DNA of 64,000 nucleotides from 1-14-0-10-45-29 sp041650255 (GCA_041650255.1 JBAZLL010000003.1:62001-126000), one strand, 5' to 3'. Positions 1 through 7,685 are shown, counted from the first letter of the stretch. The notes: generated by a model not told the origin, from the letters alone. Program-made: numbers and translations.

Positions 1-1121
1 CAAACGGATGCTCAAATGGCGAATGCATCCCAAACACTGTTCTGTGTACAAACAATGAAAAAAGATGCAACGACGTAAAACCCTACCAAGTGGATATATG
101 TACAATGGGCGTATGGGAACCTTTCCAATCCTGTGTATATGGTTGCTCAAACGGTGAATGCGCTGTTTCTTCAAATTCATGCTCAAATGTAAACGATTTG
201 CGTTGCAACCCAACAAACACAAACCAAGTTGACACCTGCACCCGCGACCCGGCAGACCCAATGGGCACAAAACTTATTTGGACAAAACTAAAAGACTGCC
301 CATCTGACAATGTATGTTCTGCAGGAACCTGTGTTTCGCAAAACTATGGCTCGTGCTCCAAATTAAACGCCCTTAGATGCAGTTCATCCATTTCAGGACA
401 AATAGATATTTGCACCCGCGATCCGGCGGATCCGATGGGTAAGCTCGTATGGATGAGACATGATAATTGCGGCACGGGTTTTGATTGCAAACAAAATAAC
501 GACGTCGTAACTTGTGTTGCGTCCGGTTCCGGCAACAGTGGCGGCTCATCAGGCGGCTCCGGCAGTGGGCTCACAAGCTCCGGCGGCGGAGAAGTGCCAA
601 GATGTACAAGCTGGAGTGAATGGTATGTAAATGCAACAAACGAAAAAACCGAAGCTTCGGGAGGGAAAACCCGCGTTTGCATTAACACAACATACACCAA
701 ATGGTGCATAAAATCAAGCGGACAATTTGATACCACTCGCTCTGAAAAGAAATACGACTACAAATGCGCCGCATGGAACGAGCAATGCGACTATGCATAC
801 GAAAAGACCGAGTCTTACAGCCAAAATAGCGGAGGGCAATGCCGCACATGCAAAAAAGAAATTTTTGTGTATGTATGCAAGCCTTCAGGAACCAAAGACT
901 ACAGCCTCACAAAGGAGTCGCTAAACTGCGGAGCATATCGCGAATGCACTGCTTCGGAGATTTCAAACCTTAGCGGCACTCAAACAAAACCCACCGCTCA
1001 AAAGTCCGAACTTGACACCCTAGTGGAGCAGTACGGATTAGTGCTCGGCTTATTGCTTGCGGCACTTATCGTCATTGTGCTCATCACCGGGTGGAAAATG
1101 TTTAAGGCAAAAGAGGAGTAG
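1..1121 (+). CDS. Cys-rich repeat surface protein, 5' end cut by window
   Basis: The frame is open from base 3 to the TAG at 1119-1121, so the gene begins left of the window. The visible part holds Cys-rich modules of about 55-60 residues, each with an RC...Q-V/I-D-x-C...W...C pattern. Two of them contain the same TRDPADPMG stretch. A Gly/Ser linker (about 525-590) follows, then a second Cys/Tyr-rich region. The last 35 residues form one hydrophobic helix with a short basic tail (GWKMFKAKEE), so the protein is probably a membrane-anchored extracellular protein. The modules resemble those of the Cys-rich gene at 10068-11711. The function is unknown; adhesion or surface structure is an inference. 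Confidence 0.8.
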   Translation, partial: NGCSNGECIPNTVLCTNNEKRCNDVKPYQVDICTMGVWEPFQSCVYGCSNGECAVSSNSCSNVNDLRCNPTNTNQVDTCTRDPADPMGTKLIWTKLKDCPSDNVCSAGTCVSQNYGSCSKLNALRCSSSISGQIDICTRDPADPMGKLVWMRHDNCGTGFDCKQNNDVVTCVASGSGNSGGSSGGSGSGLTSSGGGEVPRCTSWSEWYVNATNEKTEASGGKTRVCINTTYTKWCIKSSGQFDTTRSEKKYDYKCAAWNEQCDYAYEKTESYSQNSGGQCRTCKKEIFVYVCKPSGTKDYSLTKESLNCGAYRECTASEISNLSGTQTKPTAQKSELDTLVEQYGLVLGLLLAALIVIVLITGWKMFKAKEE

Positions 1122-1130
1122 GTGATTAAT

Positions 1131-1673
1131 ATGAAAGCTTTCTTTGTTCTTGCCATTTTTATGGCATTATTTTTTTCTTTCGGCTGTACTTCAAGCAAGT
1201 CGGTAGAGCCTGTTTATGTTCCGGCAAACAATTCTCAGGCACAAACAACAACTCCTGCACAAACAACTCCCGCGCCAAATTCAACGCCGACAACTCCTAC
1301 TCCCGCAACAACTCCTATCCCGACAATTTCCGAGCCGGAGCCAACGGTTCCTGTGCAAGAGCCCGCTCCAGTGCAACAAACAGCAAATAATTCTGTTGAG
1401 CAAAATGTCAATCCCGCAAATACCGGCGCAAGCGCCCTTTCTTCATGTGCAGGCATGACTGCCACCGATCAGGCAGAATGTGTCTTCAAGCTTGCCGAAA
1501 GCCAAAAAGATGTCAGTTTGTGCATCTATATACAGGACAAGGATTGGAGGCATTCGTGCATAACAAGATGGTGCCTTTCAGGCAGTCGGGATTTTTCCCA
1601 ATGTGAAAAGCTTTCAGACTATGATGATAGGCTTGGCTGTTTCAACAAATGCAATCCGAATCCAAACACGTAG
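1131..1673 (+). CDS. Thr/Pro-linked lipoprotein with Cys-rich C-terminal domain
   Basis: 180 residues from ATG 1131. An in-frame GTG lies at 1122, but GGTGAT at 1121-1126 matches the archaeal anti-Shine-Dalgarno and places the start at 1131. The signal peptide ends in a lipobox-like SFGC (Cys 19). Next comes a low-complexity Thr/Pro/Gln linker of about 75 residues, then a compact domain with eight cysteines. The gene starts just after the preceding surface-protein stop, so the two are probably co-transcribed. It is likely tethered outside the membrane. No known family was recognised. Confidence 0.75.
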   Translation: MKAFFVLAIFMALFFSFGCTSSKSVEPVYVPANNSQAQTTTPAQTTPAPNSTPTTPTPATTPIPTISEPEPTVPVQEPAPVQQTANNSVEQNVNPANTGASALSSCAGMTATDQAECVFKLAESQKDVSLCIYIQDKDWRHSCITRWCLSGSRDFSQCEKLSDYDDRLGCFNKCNPNPNT

Positions 1674-1700
1674 ATTTCTTTTTTATTTTTTTATTATTTT
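1674..1700 (+). terminator. T-rich termination tract
   Basis: Runs of T directly follow the stop codon of the lipoprotein gene, as expected for archaeal factor-independent termination. There is no hairpin. Confidence 0.4.
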
Positions 1701-1792
1701 TATCCTTACTATCTTATTTTTCAAATTTTAAAAATAAGTTTTCTTCTCAAAATCAGTTTTTTTTGCAAAAGCCGCTTTTGTTTTTTTGGGTT

Positions 1793-1867
1793 TGGGCCCG
1801 CTGAGATTTGAACTCAGGACCTTTCGATTATCAGTCGAACGCTCCAACCAGACTAAGCTACGGGCCC
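1793..1867 (-). tRNA. tRNA-Ile (anticodon GAU)
   Basis: On the minus strand the sequence folds as a cloverleaf. The acceptor stem GGGCCCG/CGGGCCC is perfect, the anticodon stem TTCGA/TCGAA holds loop CTGATAA (anticodon GAT), and the T arm contains GTTCAAAT. The discriminator base is A. CCA is not encoded and no intron is seen. Confidence 0.95.
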
Positions 1868-1889
1868 AAAAATTGTAGATATAAAGATG

Positions 1890-1907
1890 GTTTTATATAT
1901 TTAAAAA
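1890..1907. promoter_or_regulatory. TATA elements serving tRNA-Ile and the DUF192 gene
   Basis: The stretch contains TTTATATAT and TATTTAAAAA. It lies about 26 bp from the tRNA 5' end on the minus strand and about 30 bp before the start at 1932 on the plus strand, so one AT-rich block can serve both directions. Confidence 0.5.
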
Positions 1908-1931
1908 CCTCGCCTTAAAAGTTTCTATCTC

Positions 1932-2399
1932 ATGTATATACCAATGAAAAGCCTGAAATTGATAATTTTAATCTTTCTTATATCTTTTGGCTGCACCTCT
2001 CTGCCAAAAGAGGTAGGCAAAAGCGCAACAATAACCTTTTTTGGCTCAAACGCATCCATAAGTGCCGAAGTGGCGGACACTTCTTTTTCCCGCCAGCTTG
2101 GATTAATGTATCGCGATTCTCTGGGCAACGATTCAGGAATGCTCTTTATTTTCAATGAAAAAAAGCCGCTTTCCTTTTGGATGGCAAACACCCGCGTCCC
2201 GCTGGACATAATCTTTCTTGATGAGAACAAAACAATTGTTGATATACAAAAAATGCCTCTTTGCAAATTGCAAAGCCAGTCTGATTGCCCCTCGTACATT
2301 TCAGGCAAGCCTGCCATTTATGCAATAGAAGTAAATCAAAACTACACTGATTTGCATAAGATAAAAATCGGCTCAAAAGCAAGTTGGCAAATAAATTAG
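1932..2399 (+). CDS. DUF192 family lipoprotein
   Basis: 155 residues from ATG 1932; a second ATG at 1944 would leave a cleaner signal peptide. The lipobox is SFGC. The rest matches the DUF192 (COG1430) pattern as I know it: RQLGLMYRDSL, GMLFIF, SFWMANTRVPLDIIF, then a Cys...Cys-Pro pair and IEVN. Members are small secreted or anchored proteins of unknown biochemical role. The stop codon lies inside a short direct repeat (ATTAGCA-x-x-CAATTT at 2395 and 2415). The following gene converges on it. Confidence 0.85.
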   Translation: MYIPMKSLKLIILIFLISFGCTSLPKEVGKSATITFFGSNASISAEVADTSFSRQLGLMYRDSLGNDSGMLFIFNEKKPLSFWMANTRVPLDIIFLDENKTIVDIQKMPLCKLQSQSDCPSYISGKPAIYAIEVNQNYTDLHKIKIGSKASWQIN

Positions 2400-2429
2400 C
2401 AGTCAATTTTATGCATTAGCAACCAATTT

Positions 2430-3356
2430 CTACTTTAGCATCACGCTTGCAAGCATCGGAAAAACAATAGTCGCATCACATTGCACATGCACCGTTTTTG
2501 CGCCCGTTTTTATTTTTCCCCAGCTTTTTGCTTCATCAGTCCTTGCGCCCGAAAGCGAGCCGTCATACTGCGTTGCGGTGCTCACATAAATCGCATAATC
2601 AAATCCTTCGCGCAAAAGGTTTGCGCCGATTATATGGTGTTTTGCCACTCCGCCGCCCAAAATAATTCCGGCAGTCTTTTCCGCGTCCAGCACCATCTGC
2701 CCCAAAGGTTTCAAATCCCCGGACACATCAATTCCAAATCGCGGATTTTTCTGCTTGTAAAAATAAAGTTGCAACCCAAATGCCCCGTCCGTCGGCGCCG
2801 GGCAAAATATCGGGATATTATTTTTTGCGCACCAATACACAATGGACTTTTCATCCTTTATCTCAAGCCCCAAATCATGTATTATCTCATTGGGCGCAAG
2901 CATCCTTCCCTTTTCCTTTTGCTTCTCAAATTCTTTTTCAAAAAAAGGCATAAGCAATTTTTCCAATTTTATATAGCTTGCATTATTGATGATAATATTT
3001 CCAACGCGGTTCTTTCCCAACTTGTGCAATCTAATGTCGTCCTCTTCAAAAGAGGCAATTTCAAATGATGAAAACGATTTCATCACGTCTTCCTCAACCG
3101 AGCCAATCGCGGTTATAATCGCATCCACTTTTTTCTCCTTGCAAAGCTGGGCAAAAATTTCTCTCATCCCACAGCTCACCATGTTTGTTGTAAATGCCAA
3201 AAACACTTTCGCATCGCTCTTGTTAATCTCCTTCAAAAGCAATGCCGCCTTTCCAACTTCGGTTGCCTGCAAGCCCGCATTTTCCATCTGCTCAAGCAGT
3301 TGTGAAACCTTCATGTCCGGCTTAATGCAAAATCCTTCAACTTTTTTCGCGCTCAT
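2430..3356 (-). CDS. dys: Deoxyhypusine synthase
   Basis: 308 residues. It makes deoxyhypusine on aIF5A from spermidine and NAD, an essential archaeal/eukaryotic modification. The C-terminal half carries the family hallmarks: ILGGGVAKHH with the catalytic Lys near residue 239, then ANLLREG, DGSLSGARTDEA, SWGKI and a VHVQCDATIVFP end. A TATA-like ATTTAAATAG at 3378-3387 lies 26 bp before the ATG, so the mRNA is probably leaderless. The aIF5A gene is not in this window. Confidence 0.95.
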   Translation of the reverse strand: MSAKKVEGFCIKPDMKVSQLLEQMENAGLQATEVGKAALLLKEINKSDAKVFLAFTTNMVSCGMREIFAQLCKEKKVDAIITAIGSVEEDVMKSFSSFEIASFEEDDIRLHKLGKNRVGNIIINNASYIKLEKLLMPFFEKEFEKQKEKGRMLAPNEIIHDLGLEIKDEKSIVYWCAKNNIPIFCPAPTDGAFGLQLYFYKQKNPRFGIDVSGDLKPLGQMVLDAEKTAGIILGGGVAKHHIIGANLLREGFDYAIYVSTATQYDGSLSGARTDEAKSWGKIKTGAKTVHVQCDATIVFPMLASVMLK

Positions 3357-3448
3357 AATTAATCACTAAAAAACAAGATTTAAATAGACTCGTGCGAGCC
3401 AAATTTCATCCGACCGATTTTTACTGCCTTCAGACATTGCCAAAATCC

Positions 3449-4348
3449 TTATGCCCTGCCTGCGCGCGGCAGGGAAACGGATATCTCATCGCCGCCGACC
3501 GATAGCTTTTGCCTCATGTTTTTGGACTCAATATATTGTCTTTGAAGGCTCTCAAACTCTTCCGATTCTTGCGGGTTCATCGGGTCTGCCTGGCTTTTGG
3601 TAATGAGAACTTGTATTCTTCTGGATACTTGCCCCAACTTTTTTTCGTTTTCTTCCCACCCGGGCTCGTCTTCTTTTTTTATCCAAAAGCTTTTGGGGGT
3701 GTTTCCGGCACCCATAATTTTCTTCTCAATCTGATTATCCCATCCTAAAACGTCTGTAATTTCAGATTTTTTTTTATCAAGCGTGAGTGTATCCCCGCAA
3801 ATGTATGCAAATACGCCGAGCCTGCCCATCGAGCTCACAATGTCTTGTCTTTGCTCCTGCTTTAATGAGCTGATATTTACAAGCTCGTTGGAGCCGGACT
3901 CAATTACCACTCTCAAATTCTCGGCTTCTTTTCTGGGCAGGCTGTTAAGTATAATCGTAAGTCTTGCAATCTGCTCTCGGCTCTCAAAATTTGCCTTTGT
4001 ATATGCCGCCCTCTTTTTTAGCAAATCATAAGTCGGCCCGCTCTTTGTCTTCATGGCCTCGTCAAGCTCGGTCTTTGAATGCTGTGCAATCTCGGCGCTC
4101 AATGAATTAATTTCCGCGCGATGCGGCACAATCGTTATTATATCTACGTTTTTGAGCTTCTGCTCAATCGGTCGCAGAACGATGTCAATCTCAGAAAGCT
4201 GTTTTGAAATCGCGCTCACATGCTCGTCAACTTCGCTCGCGCCCTTTCTAATCAGAAATTCCTTCCTAAATCCGGCTTCCACTTTTTTTCGGCTAAGAGA
4301 AGCGTGTTCCACCAAATCCGAGCTTGTAATCACTATTGAATCTTCCAC
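3449..4348 (-). CDS. Hypothetical helical/coiled-coil protein
   Basis: 299 residues if it starts at GTG 4348. The frame stays open upstream to 4513, but that extension looks non-coding, and a TATA-like block at about 4362-4373 fits a start near 4348. The protein is soluble, charged and largely helical (residues 25-160 are rich in E, K, L and S). It has no signal peptide or membrane segment and ends in SLPRAGRA. I recognise no family. It lies next to a winged-helix gene on the same strand, separated by a segment with strong RNA-like hairpins (4398-4520). Confidence 0.6.
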   Translation of the reverse strand: MEDSIVITSSDLVEHASLSRKKVEAGFRKEFLIRKGASEVDEHVSAISKQLSEIDIVLRPIEQKLKNVDIITIVPHRAEINSLSAEIAQHSKTELDEAMKTKSGPTYDLLKKRAAYTKANFESREQIARLTIILNSLPRKEAENLRVVIESGSNELVNISSLKQEQRQDIVSSMGRLGVFAYICGDTLTLDKKKSEITDVLGWDNQIEKKIMGAGNTPKSFWIKKEDEPGWEENEKKLGQVSRRIQVLITKSQADPMNPQESEEFESLQRQYIESKNMRQKLSVGGDEISVSLPRAGRA

Positions 4349-4397
4349 GCAAGTTAAAGGTAGATAAAATATAAAAGGGGCAATGATGATTTTTTTC

Positions 4398-4520
4398 AAA
4401 AAATATTTTAAGAAGTGAAAATGAATCCGGGAATCTCTTCCCAGATTTATTTTGACCTTCGGGACCGGGCAATCAACAAGATGGTGTGGGAGGTGAAGTA
4501 CCCAGCCCTTCATAGGTCAA
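4398..4520 (-). ncRNA. Candidate structured RNA or leader
   Basis: On the minus strand, AATCTGGGAA-GAGA-TTCCCGGATT (4424-4447) forms a 10-bp stem with a GNRA-type tetraloop, extended by AAAAT/ATTTT after one mismatch. One pair is G-U in the minus transcript but A-C in the plus transcript, which favours a minus-strand RNA. Upstream, GACCT/AGGTC and GGGC/GCCC can close a second domain (4454-4518). It could be a separate ncRNA or the 5' leader of the gene at 4348. Confidence 0.3.
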
Positions 4521-4596
4521 AAATATAAATTCGGCGCCTGTGCCTAGCAGGCACCGATTAATTCTGTCGCCTTGCCGATGATATTGCAAGCATGAT

Positions 4597-5046
4597 TCAT
4601 TTTATTTTATAATACACCTTTCTTCCCGCCTGTTGTTTCTCAAGCACTCCCAGACTCGCAAGCCTGTTCAATCGTGCCGAGGCGGCATTTGTTCCCTTAT
4701 ACTTAAAGTGCGCCTGTACGTCTGTCGCGCACACCACGCCCTTTGTACGTATAATATTCACTATCTGTTCGTCCGCCGGCGCGAGCAACATTTCGCCCCG
4801 CGCAAGCATTACTGATGCCGGGCCTTGGGTTCCGCTCACGCTTACCCCGCCAAATGCAGTCATCACCCCTGAGTCCTGCTTTGGCGCCGCCCAAATATCT
4901 GCTGTCTTGGATTCGCTTGCACCACTTGAGAGTCTGCCTTCAACCATATCTAGCCTGTTTTCCATTCTCTCCATCTGAATTTGAAGCTCTTTCATCATTG
5001 AAGCTAGCTCAACGGTCGCCTTTGCTAGTTCAATTCTTTCAGCCAT
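4597..5046 (-). CDS. Coiled-coil plus winged-helix DNA-binding protein
   Basis: 149 residues. Residues 5-40 form a heptad-rich coiled coil (ELASMMKELQIQMERMENRL) and a Gly/Ser/Ala linker follows. From about residue 92 there is a winged-helix fold: EQIVNIIRTKG, ATDVQAHFKYKG, ASARLNRLASLGVLEK, GRKVYYKI. It is probably a dimeric transcription factor. Directly upstream lies an array of TCATGA sites at 11-bp spacing that may be its own operator. A TATA-like block at 5056-5066 is too close to this ATG, so translation may begin at an internal Met. Confidence 0.75.
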   Translation of the reverse strand: MAERIELAKATVELASMMKELQIQMERMENRLDMVEGRLSSGASESKTADIWAAPKQDSGVMTAFGGVSVSGTQGPASVMLARGEMLLAPADEQIVNIIRTKGVVCATDVQAHFKYKGTNAASARLNRLASLGVLEKQQAGRKVYYKIK

Positions 5047-5080
5047 TTTGATACCTTTTTATATTTTGAATTCCTTGAGC

Positions 5081-5134
5081 CCATCATGATGGAATCACAA
5101 TATGCTCATGACTATATCATGACATTGTCATGAC
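5081..5134. promoter_or_regulatory. Helically phased TCATGA operator-like array
   Basis: TCATGA cores begin at 5084, 5106, 5117 and 5128, with spacings of 22, 11 and 11 bp, so all lie on one face of the helix. The first sits in the perfect 12-bp palindrome CCATCATGATGG; the last three are TCATGAC. The array lies 35-90 bp upstream of the winged-helix gene start. Confidence 0.5.
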
Positions 5135-5237
5135 CTCCTTTTTAATACTTTCTCCTCTCCGACGTAAAAAAAATCAGATTTTTAATACGCTTTGAACTAT
5201 AAATTACCATAATTCGCAAGCAAATATATACAAAAAT

Positions 5238-5266
5238 TCAAAAAATAGATAAAAAAGGAGGCACAG
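5238..5266 (+). repeat. Orphan copy of the 7919-7944 gene leader
   Basis: This stretch, ending in AAAGGAGGCACAG, matches 7919-7944 except for one substitution and a 3-nt indel. At 7944 it leads into a real gene. Here no plus-strand start codon follows, and an AT-rich set of minus-strand genes begins about 15 bp later. The rest of 5047-5280 holds only AT-rich sequence. Confidence 0.5.
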
Positions 5267-5280
5267 GTTTATCGGGATCA

Positions 5281-5757
5281 CTATTTTTTCTTTATTCTTC
5301 CCAGCAGTTTAGGTGCAATGCAATATCCCCCTAGGACGCTAAGCATACTTACGAATGAATAAAATAGTCCAAGCAGAATAGTCGAAATCAAGATTATACT
5401 TGGTGTTTCAAACGAAATCAGAGCAAATATAGAAATCACTGCAAATATACTGTTTAATAAAAAAATACCTCCAGAAAGCTTTATTGCAAATTTCTCATCT
5501 CCTCCTTTGAGCACTCTTTCTGAGATTATATATGCTACCACTCCTGACAATACAGCCCCAAATGTTAAACAAAGTGATGTGAATAATACGGACTCTGCGC
5601 TAATTGTTTCTGTGCAGGAATAAGAGTCAGACTCGGATATACAAAATACTACAGAAGGAACTCCTAAAACTATAATACTGATAATAGATATTGCGAGAAT
5701 AATGATTGTGATAATAGAATAGCTTGCAATTGACAAAATATACTCTTTCCATCTCAT
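5281..5757 (-). CDS. Four-helix membrane protein, hypothetical
   Basis: 158 residues with four predicted membrane helices (about 10-35, 58-80, 92-115 and 120-145). The loop after helix 1 contains two Cys (VFCISE, YSCTE) and probably faces outward. The C-terminus is basic (RIKKK). Composition is visibly more AT- and Ile-rich than in neighbouring genes. It follows two Cys-rich lipoprotein genes on the same strand, 16 bp behind, so it is likely the last gene of that operon. No family was recognised. Confidence 0.65.
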   Translation of the reverse strand: MRWKEYILSIASYSIITIIILAISIISIIVLGVPSVVFCISESDSYSCTETISAESVLFTSLCLTFGAVLSGVVAYIISERVLKGGDEKFAIKLSGGIFLLNSIFAVISIFALISFETPSIILISTILLGLFYSFVSMLSVLGGYCIAPKLLGRIKKK

Positions 5758-5773
5758 ACAATCACACTCTCGT

Positions 5774-6316
5774 TTATGTGCACTCTTCTTTTTGCACTTC
5801 TCGATACTTCGTTACTGTATTACAAACTTGCTGATATTTTATCACATCTTTGCAAACTTGTTTTGTAGGTATGCTTGTTTCGTAACAGTAGCATGTAGAA
5901 CCTGATGCCTTTACTCTGTACTCAAAAGTATGTGATTGAAGAGGGTAGATATATGCTGTCTGTTCTTCTCCGTTTTTCTGTCCATTAATATCTACTCCTG
6001 CATATGCATTGAAACTTCCGGCTTCATCGTCCAGATTTGCAATAGAGCAAGAACTTACTATCCAATCCCCTATCAGTCCTTCATGGTTACAAATTATTTC
6101 TCCTTTTGTATATTTCAAATTTACTTGAGAACATTCGGTGTCGGTGTAAGGAACAGTATCGCATTCCTGATCATAATATGGCTCTTGAATCGTTTTTGTA
6201 GTGCATTTAGGCGTCTGAGTGGTTGTTGGTTGGGTTTCTGTCGTTTGCTTTGAAGCAAGACAGCCAAAAGAAAGTAAAAATATACCTACTATGAATAGAG
6301 AAATAATTGTTTTCAT
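5774..6316 (-). CDS. Cys-rich lipoprotein
   Basis: 180 residues from ATG 6316, chosen because GGAGGT lies 6 nt upstream; an in-frame TTG sits at 6322. The lipobox is LLSFGC. A Thr/Gln linker follows, then paired motifs of the kind YYDQEC, YTDTEC, YQQVC and YREVQKEEC flanking a central domain (ICNHEGLIGDW...CSI, YAGVDING) and a CYCYE site. Its ATG overlaps the stop of the preceding lipoprotein gene (ATGA), which indicates translational coupling. It is probably an extracellular disulfide-rich protein of unknown function. Confidence 0.7.
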   Translation of the reverse strand: MKTIISLFIVGIFLLSFGCLASKQTTETQPTTTQTPKCTTKTIQEPYYDQECDTVPYTDTECSQVNLKYTKGEIICNHEGLIGDWIVSSCSIANLDDEAGSFNAYAGVDINGQKNGEEQTAYIYPLQSHTFEYRVKASGSTCYCYETSIPTKQVCKDVIKYQQVCNTVTKYREVQKEECT

Positions 6317-6537
6317 TGACAAACCTCCTTGTAACCGTCAAGACATCTACAAGTATCACAATCACCTGTTAGCGAGGTATGGATACATTCACAACCCGTT
6401 GTTTGTTGGCAGTGATATTGATTTACTGTTTTATATTGCGGAACCTGTTGGCAATTTTTTCCTAATTTTTGTACTTCGCTAATACATCCTGCGCTCAGGA
6501 TAATAAGTGTCAATATTCCTAAAATCAACAATTTCAT
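6313..6537 (-). CDS. Small Cys-rich lipoprotein
   Basis: 74 residues from ATG 6537 (an alternative ATG is at 6546). Signal peptide with lipobox ILSAGC, then eight further Cys in about 55 residues: NCQQVPQYKTVNQYHCQQ, GCECIH, CDTCRC and EVC. The CQQVPQYK...YHC spacing echoes motifs of the next gene, so the two may derive from one ancestor. It is the first gene of a three-gene minus-strand operon divergent from a winged-helix regulator. Confidence 0.65.
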   Translation of the reverse strand: MKLLILGILTLIILSAGCISEVQKLGKNCQQVPQYKTVNQYHCQQTTGCECIHTSLTGDCDTCRCLDGYKEVCQ

Positions 6538-6571
6538 GTCATACACCCAGAAGTCTTTATACTATATTATT

Positions 6572-6589
6572 TTAATAGCTTACTATTAA
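6572..6589. promoter_or_regulatory. 18-bp inverted repeat between divergent genes
   Basis: TTAATAG-CTTA-CTATTAA is a perfect inverted repeat midway between the lipoprotein operon (minus) and the winged-helix gene (plus), embedded in TATA-like sequence on both sides. It is a plausible operator for that regulator. Confidence 0.45.
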
Positions 6590-6636
6590 TTCATTTCTAA
6601 TAATATAATTTGAATGCCTTCTGCTTTATCCGTTTT

Positions 6637-6897
6637 ATGGTTGATTTAAGGCTGTTAAGACTCTTGAGCAACAAATCAGTTCTTGATGTTCTGGCGCAAA
6701 TCTCATTAAAAGAAAGCCGTTTCAAGGAACTCTCAGTCATTTCAAATGAACGAATGCGTTCAATAAGGTTAGCCGAGCTTGAGGAATTCAAACTCATAGA
6801 AAGAGTTGGCAGAAAACTGAATGGAAAAATAATCTCTTTTTATAAGATAACTGAGAATGGAAAAATGGTTTTGAAAGCGGTCGAACCTTTGAAATGA
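6637..6897 (+). CDS. Winged-helix transcriptional regulator
   Basis: 86 residues from ATG 6637. A TTG at 6610 would extend it, but the TATA-like TAATATAATT at 6601-6610 is about 30 bp upstream, which suits a leaderless start at 6637. The pattern NKSVLDVLAQISLKES, SERMRSIRLAELEEFKLIERVGRKLNGK, FYKITENGKMVL is a MarR/PadR-size winged helix. It is divergent from the AT-rich lipoprotein/membrane operon, which it may control through the 18-bp inverted repeat between them. Confidence 0.7.
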   Translation: MVDLRLLRLLSNKSVLDVLAQISLKESRFKELSVISNERMRSIRLAELEEFKLIERVGRKLNGKIISFYKITENGKMVLKAVEPLK

Positions 6898-7046
6898 AAT
6901 TCTATTGATTGTTAAGATTTACTTGGGCTTCATTTTTCTCCTTCCTATGTAAAGCCTTTTTTATACATGCAAAAATATCTTATACAACAAGCAACGGAAA
7001 ACTCCCCTACCAAAGTCTAAAAATAAGCCCCTCCAATCTCTTTTCT

Positions 7047-7685
7047 ATGCCCGAAAAAGCGATAATAGTCGTAGATATACGCGAGCCAGACGAGCACATT
7101 TCTTTTTTGCGCGCTCTAAATATCGACGTGCAAATTCAAACCCTCTCCGTCGGCGATTTTATTCTATCTGAAAGAGTGGCAGCCGAGAGAAAAACCAGAG
7201 CCGACTTCCAAGCAAGCGTTATAGACGGGCGGCTCTTTGAGCAAATGAAACGCCTCACCCAAGCTTATCCTCGTGTGGTTCTAATTGTAGAAGGCACCTC
7301 AAACGAGCAACGCCTAAGCCGGCCCGCCCTCTTAGGTGCCTATTCATCTCTAATAGCAGAATACGGAGTCTCGCTCTTTTTTTGCCACGACGCAAAAGCA
7401 ACAGCCGAAATTCTTGCAAGCATGGCAAAATACGAACAAATATCAAAAAAATGTGCCCTTAGAATAAATGCAAAACAAAAAGCCAACACTCCTGCACAGG
7501 AGCAATTGGCGCTAATAGAGGCTCTGCCAAAAACCGGTCCCGCGCTTGCAAAAAACATGCTTTTGCACTTCAAAACGCCCATGAACATATTCAACGCAAC
7601 ACAAAAAGAGCTAGAAGAAGTGGGTTTAATTGGTGCAAAGAGGGCAAAGCTTATTAGAAACCTCTTAGATAGTGTATATAAATAA
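7047..7685 (+). CDS. xpf: XPF/Hef-type ERCC4 nuclease with helix-hairpin-helix
   Basis: 212 residues from ATG 7047; upstream in-frame sequence does not look coding. The ERCC4 nuclease core is intact: VDIREPDEHI, GD at 36-37, ERK at 47-49, Asp 53, then DGRLFEQ. A C-terminal tandem helix-hairpin-helix follows (ALPKTGPALAKNML, LEEVGLIGAKRAKLI). This is the short archaeal XPF layout without a helicase domain, which cuts flap and fork DNA, usually as a PCNA-assisted dimer. It stands alone. Confidence 0.9.
   Translation: MPEKAIIVVDIREPDEHISFLRALNIDVQIQTLSVGDFILSERVAAERKTRADFQASVIDGRLFEQMKRLTQAYPRVVLIVEGTSNEQRLSRPALLGAYSSLIAEYGVSLFFCHDAKATAEILASMAKYEQISKKCALRINAKQKANTPAQEQLALIEALPKTGPALAKNMLLHFKTPMNIFNATQKELEEVGLIGAKRAKLIRNLLDSVYK

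Noticed and set aside
4349..4513. N-terminal extension of the gene at 3449-4348
   Set aside because: The stretch has atypical composition, overlaps the RNA hairpins and lies upstream of a well-placed TATA element.
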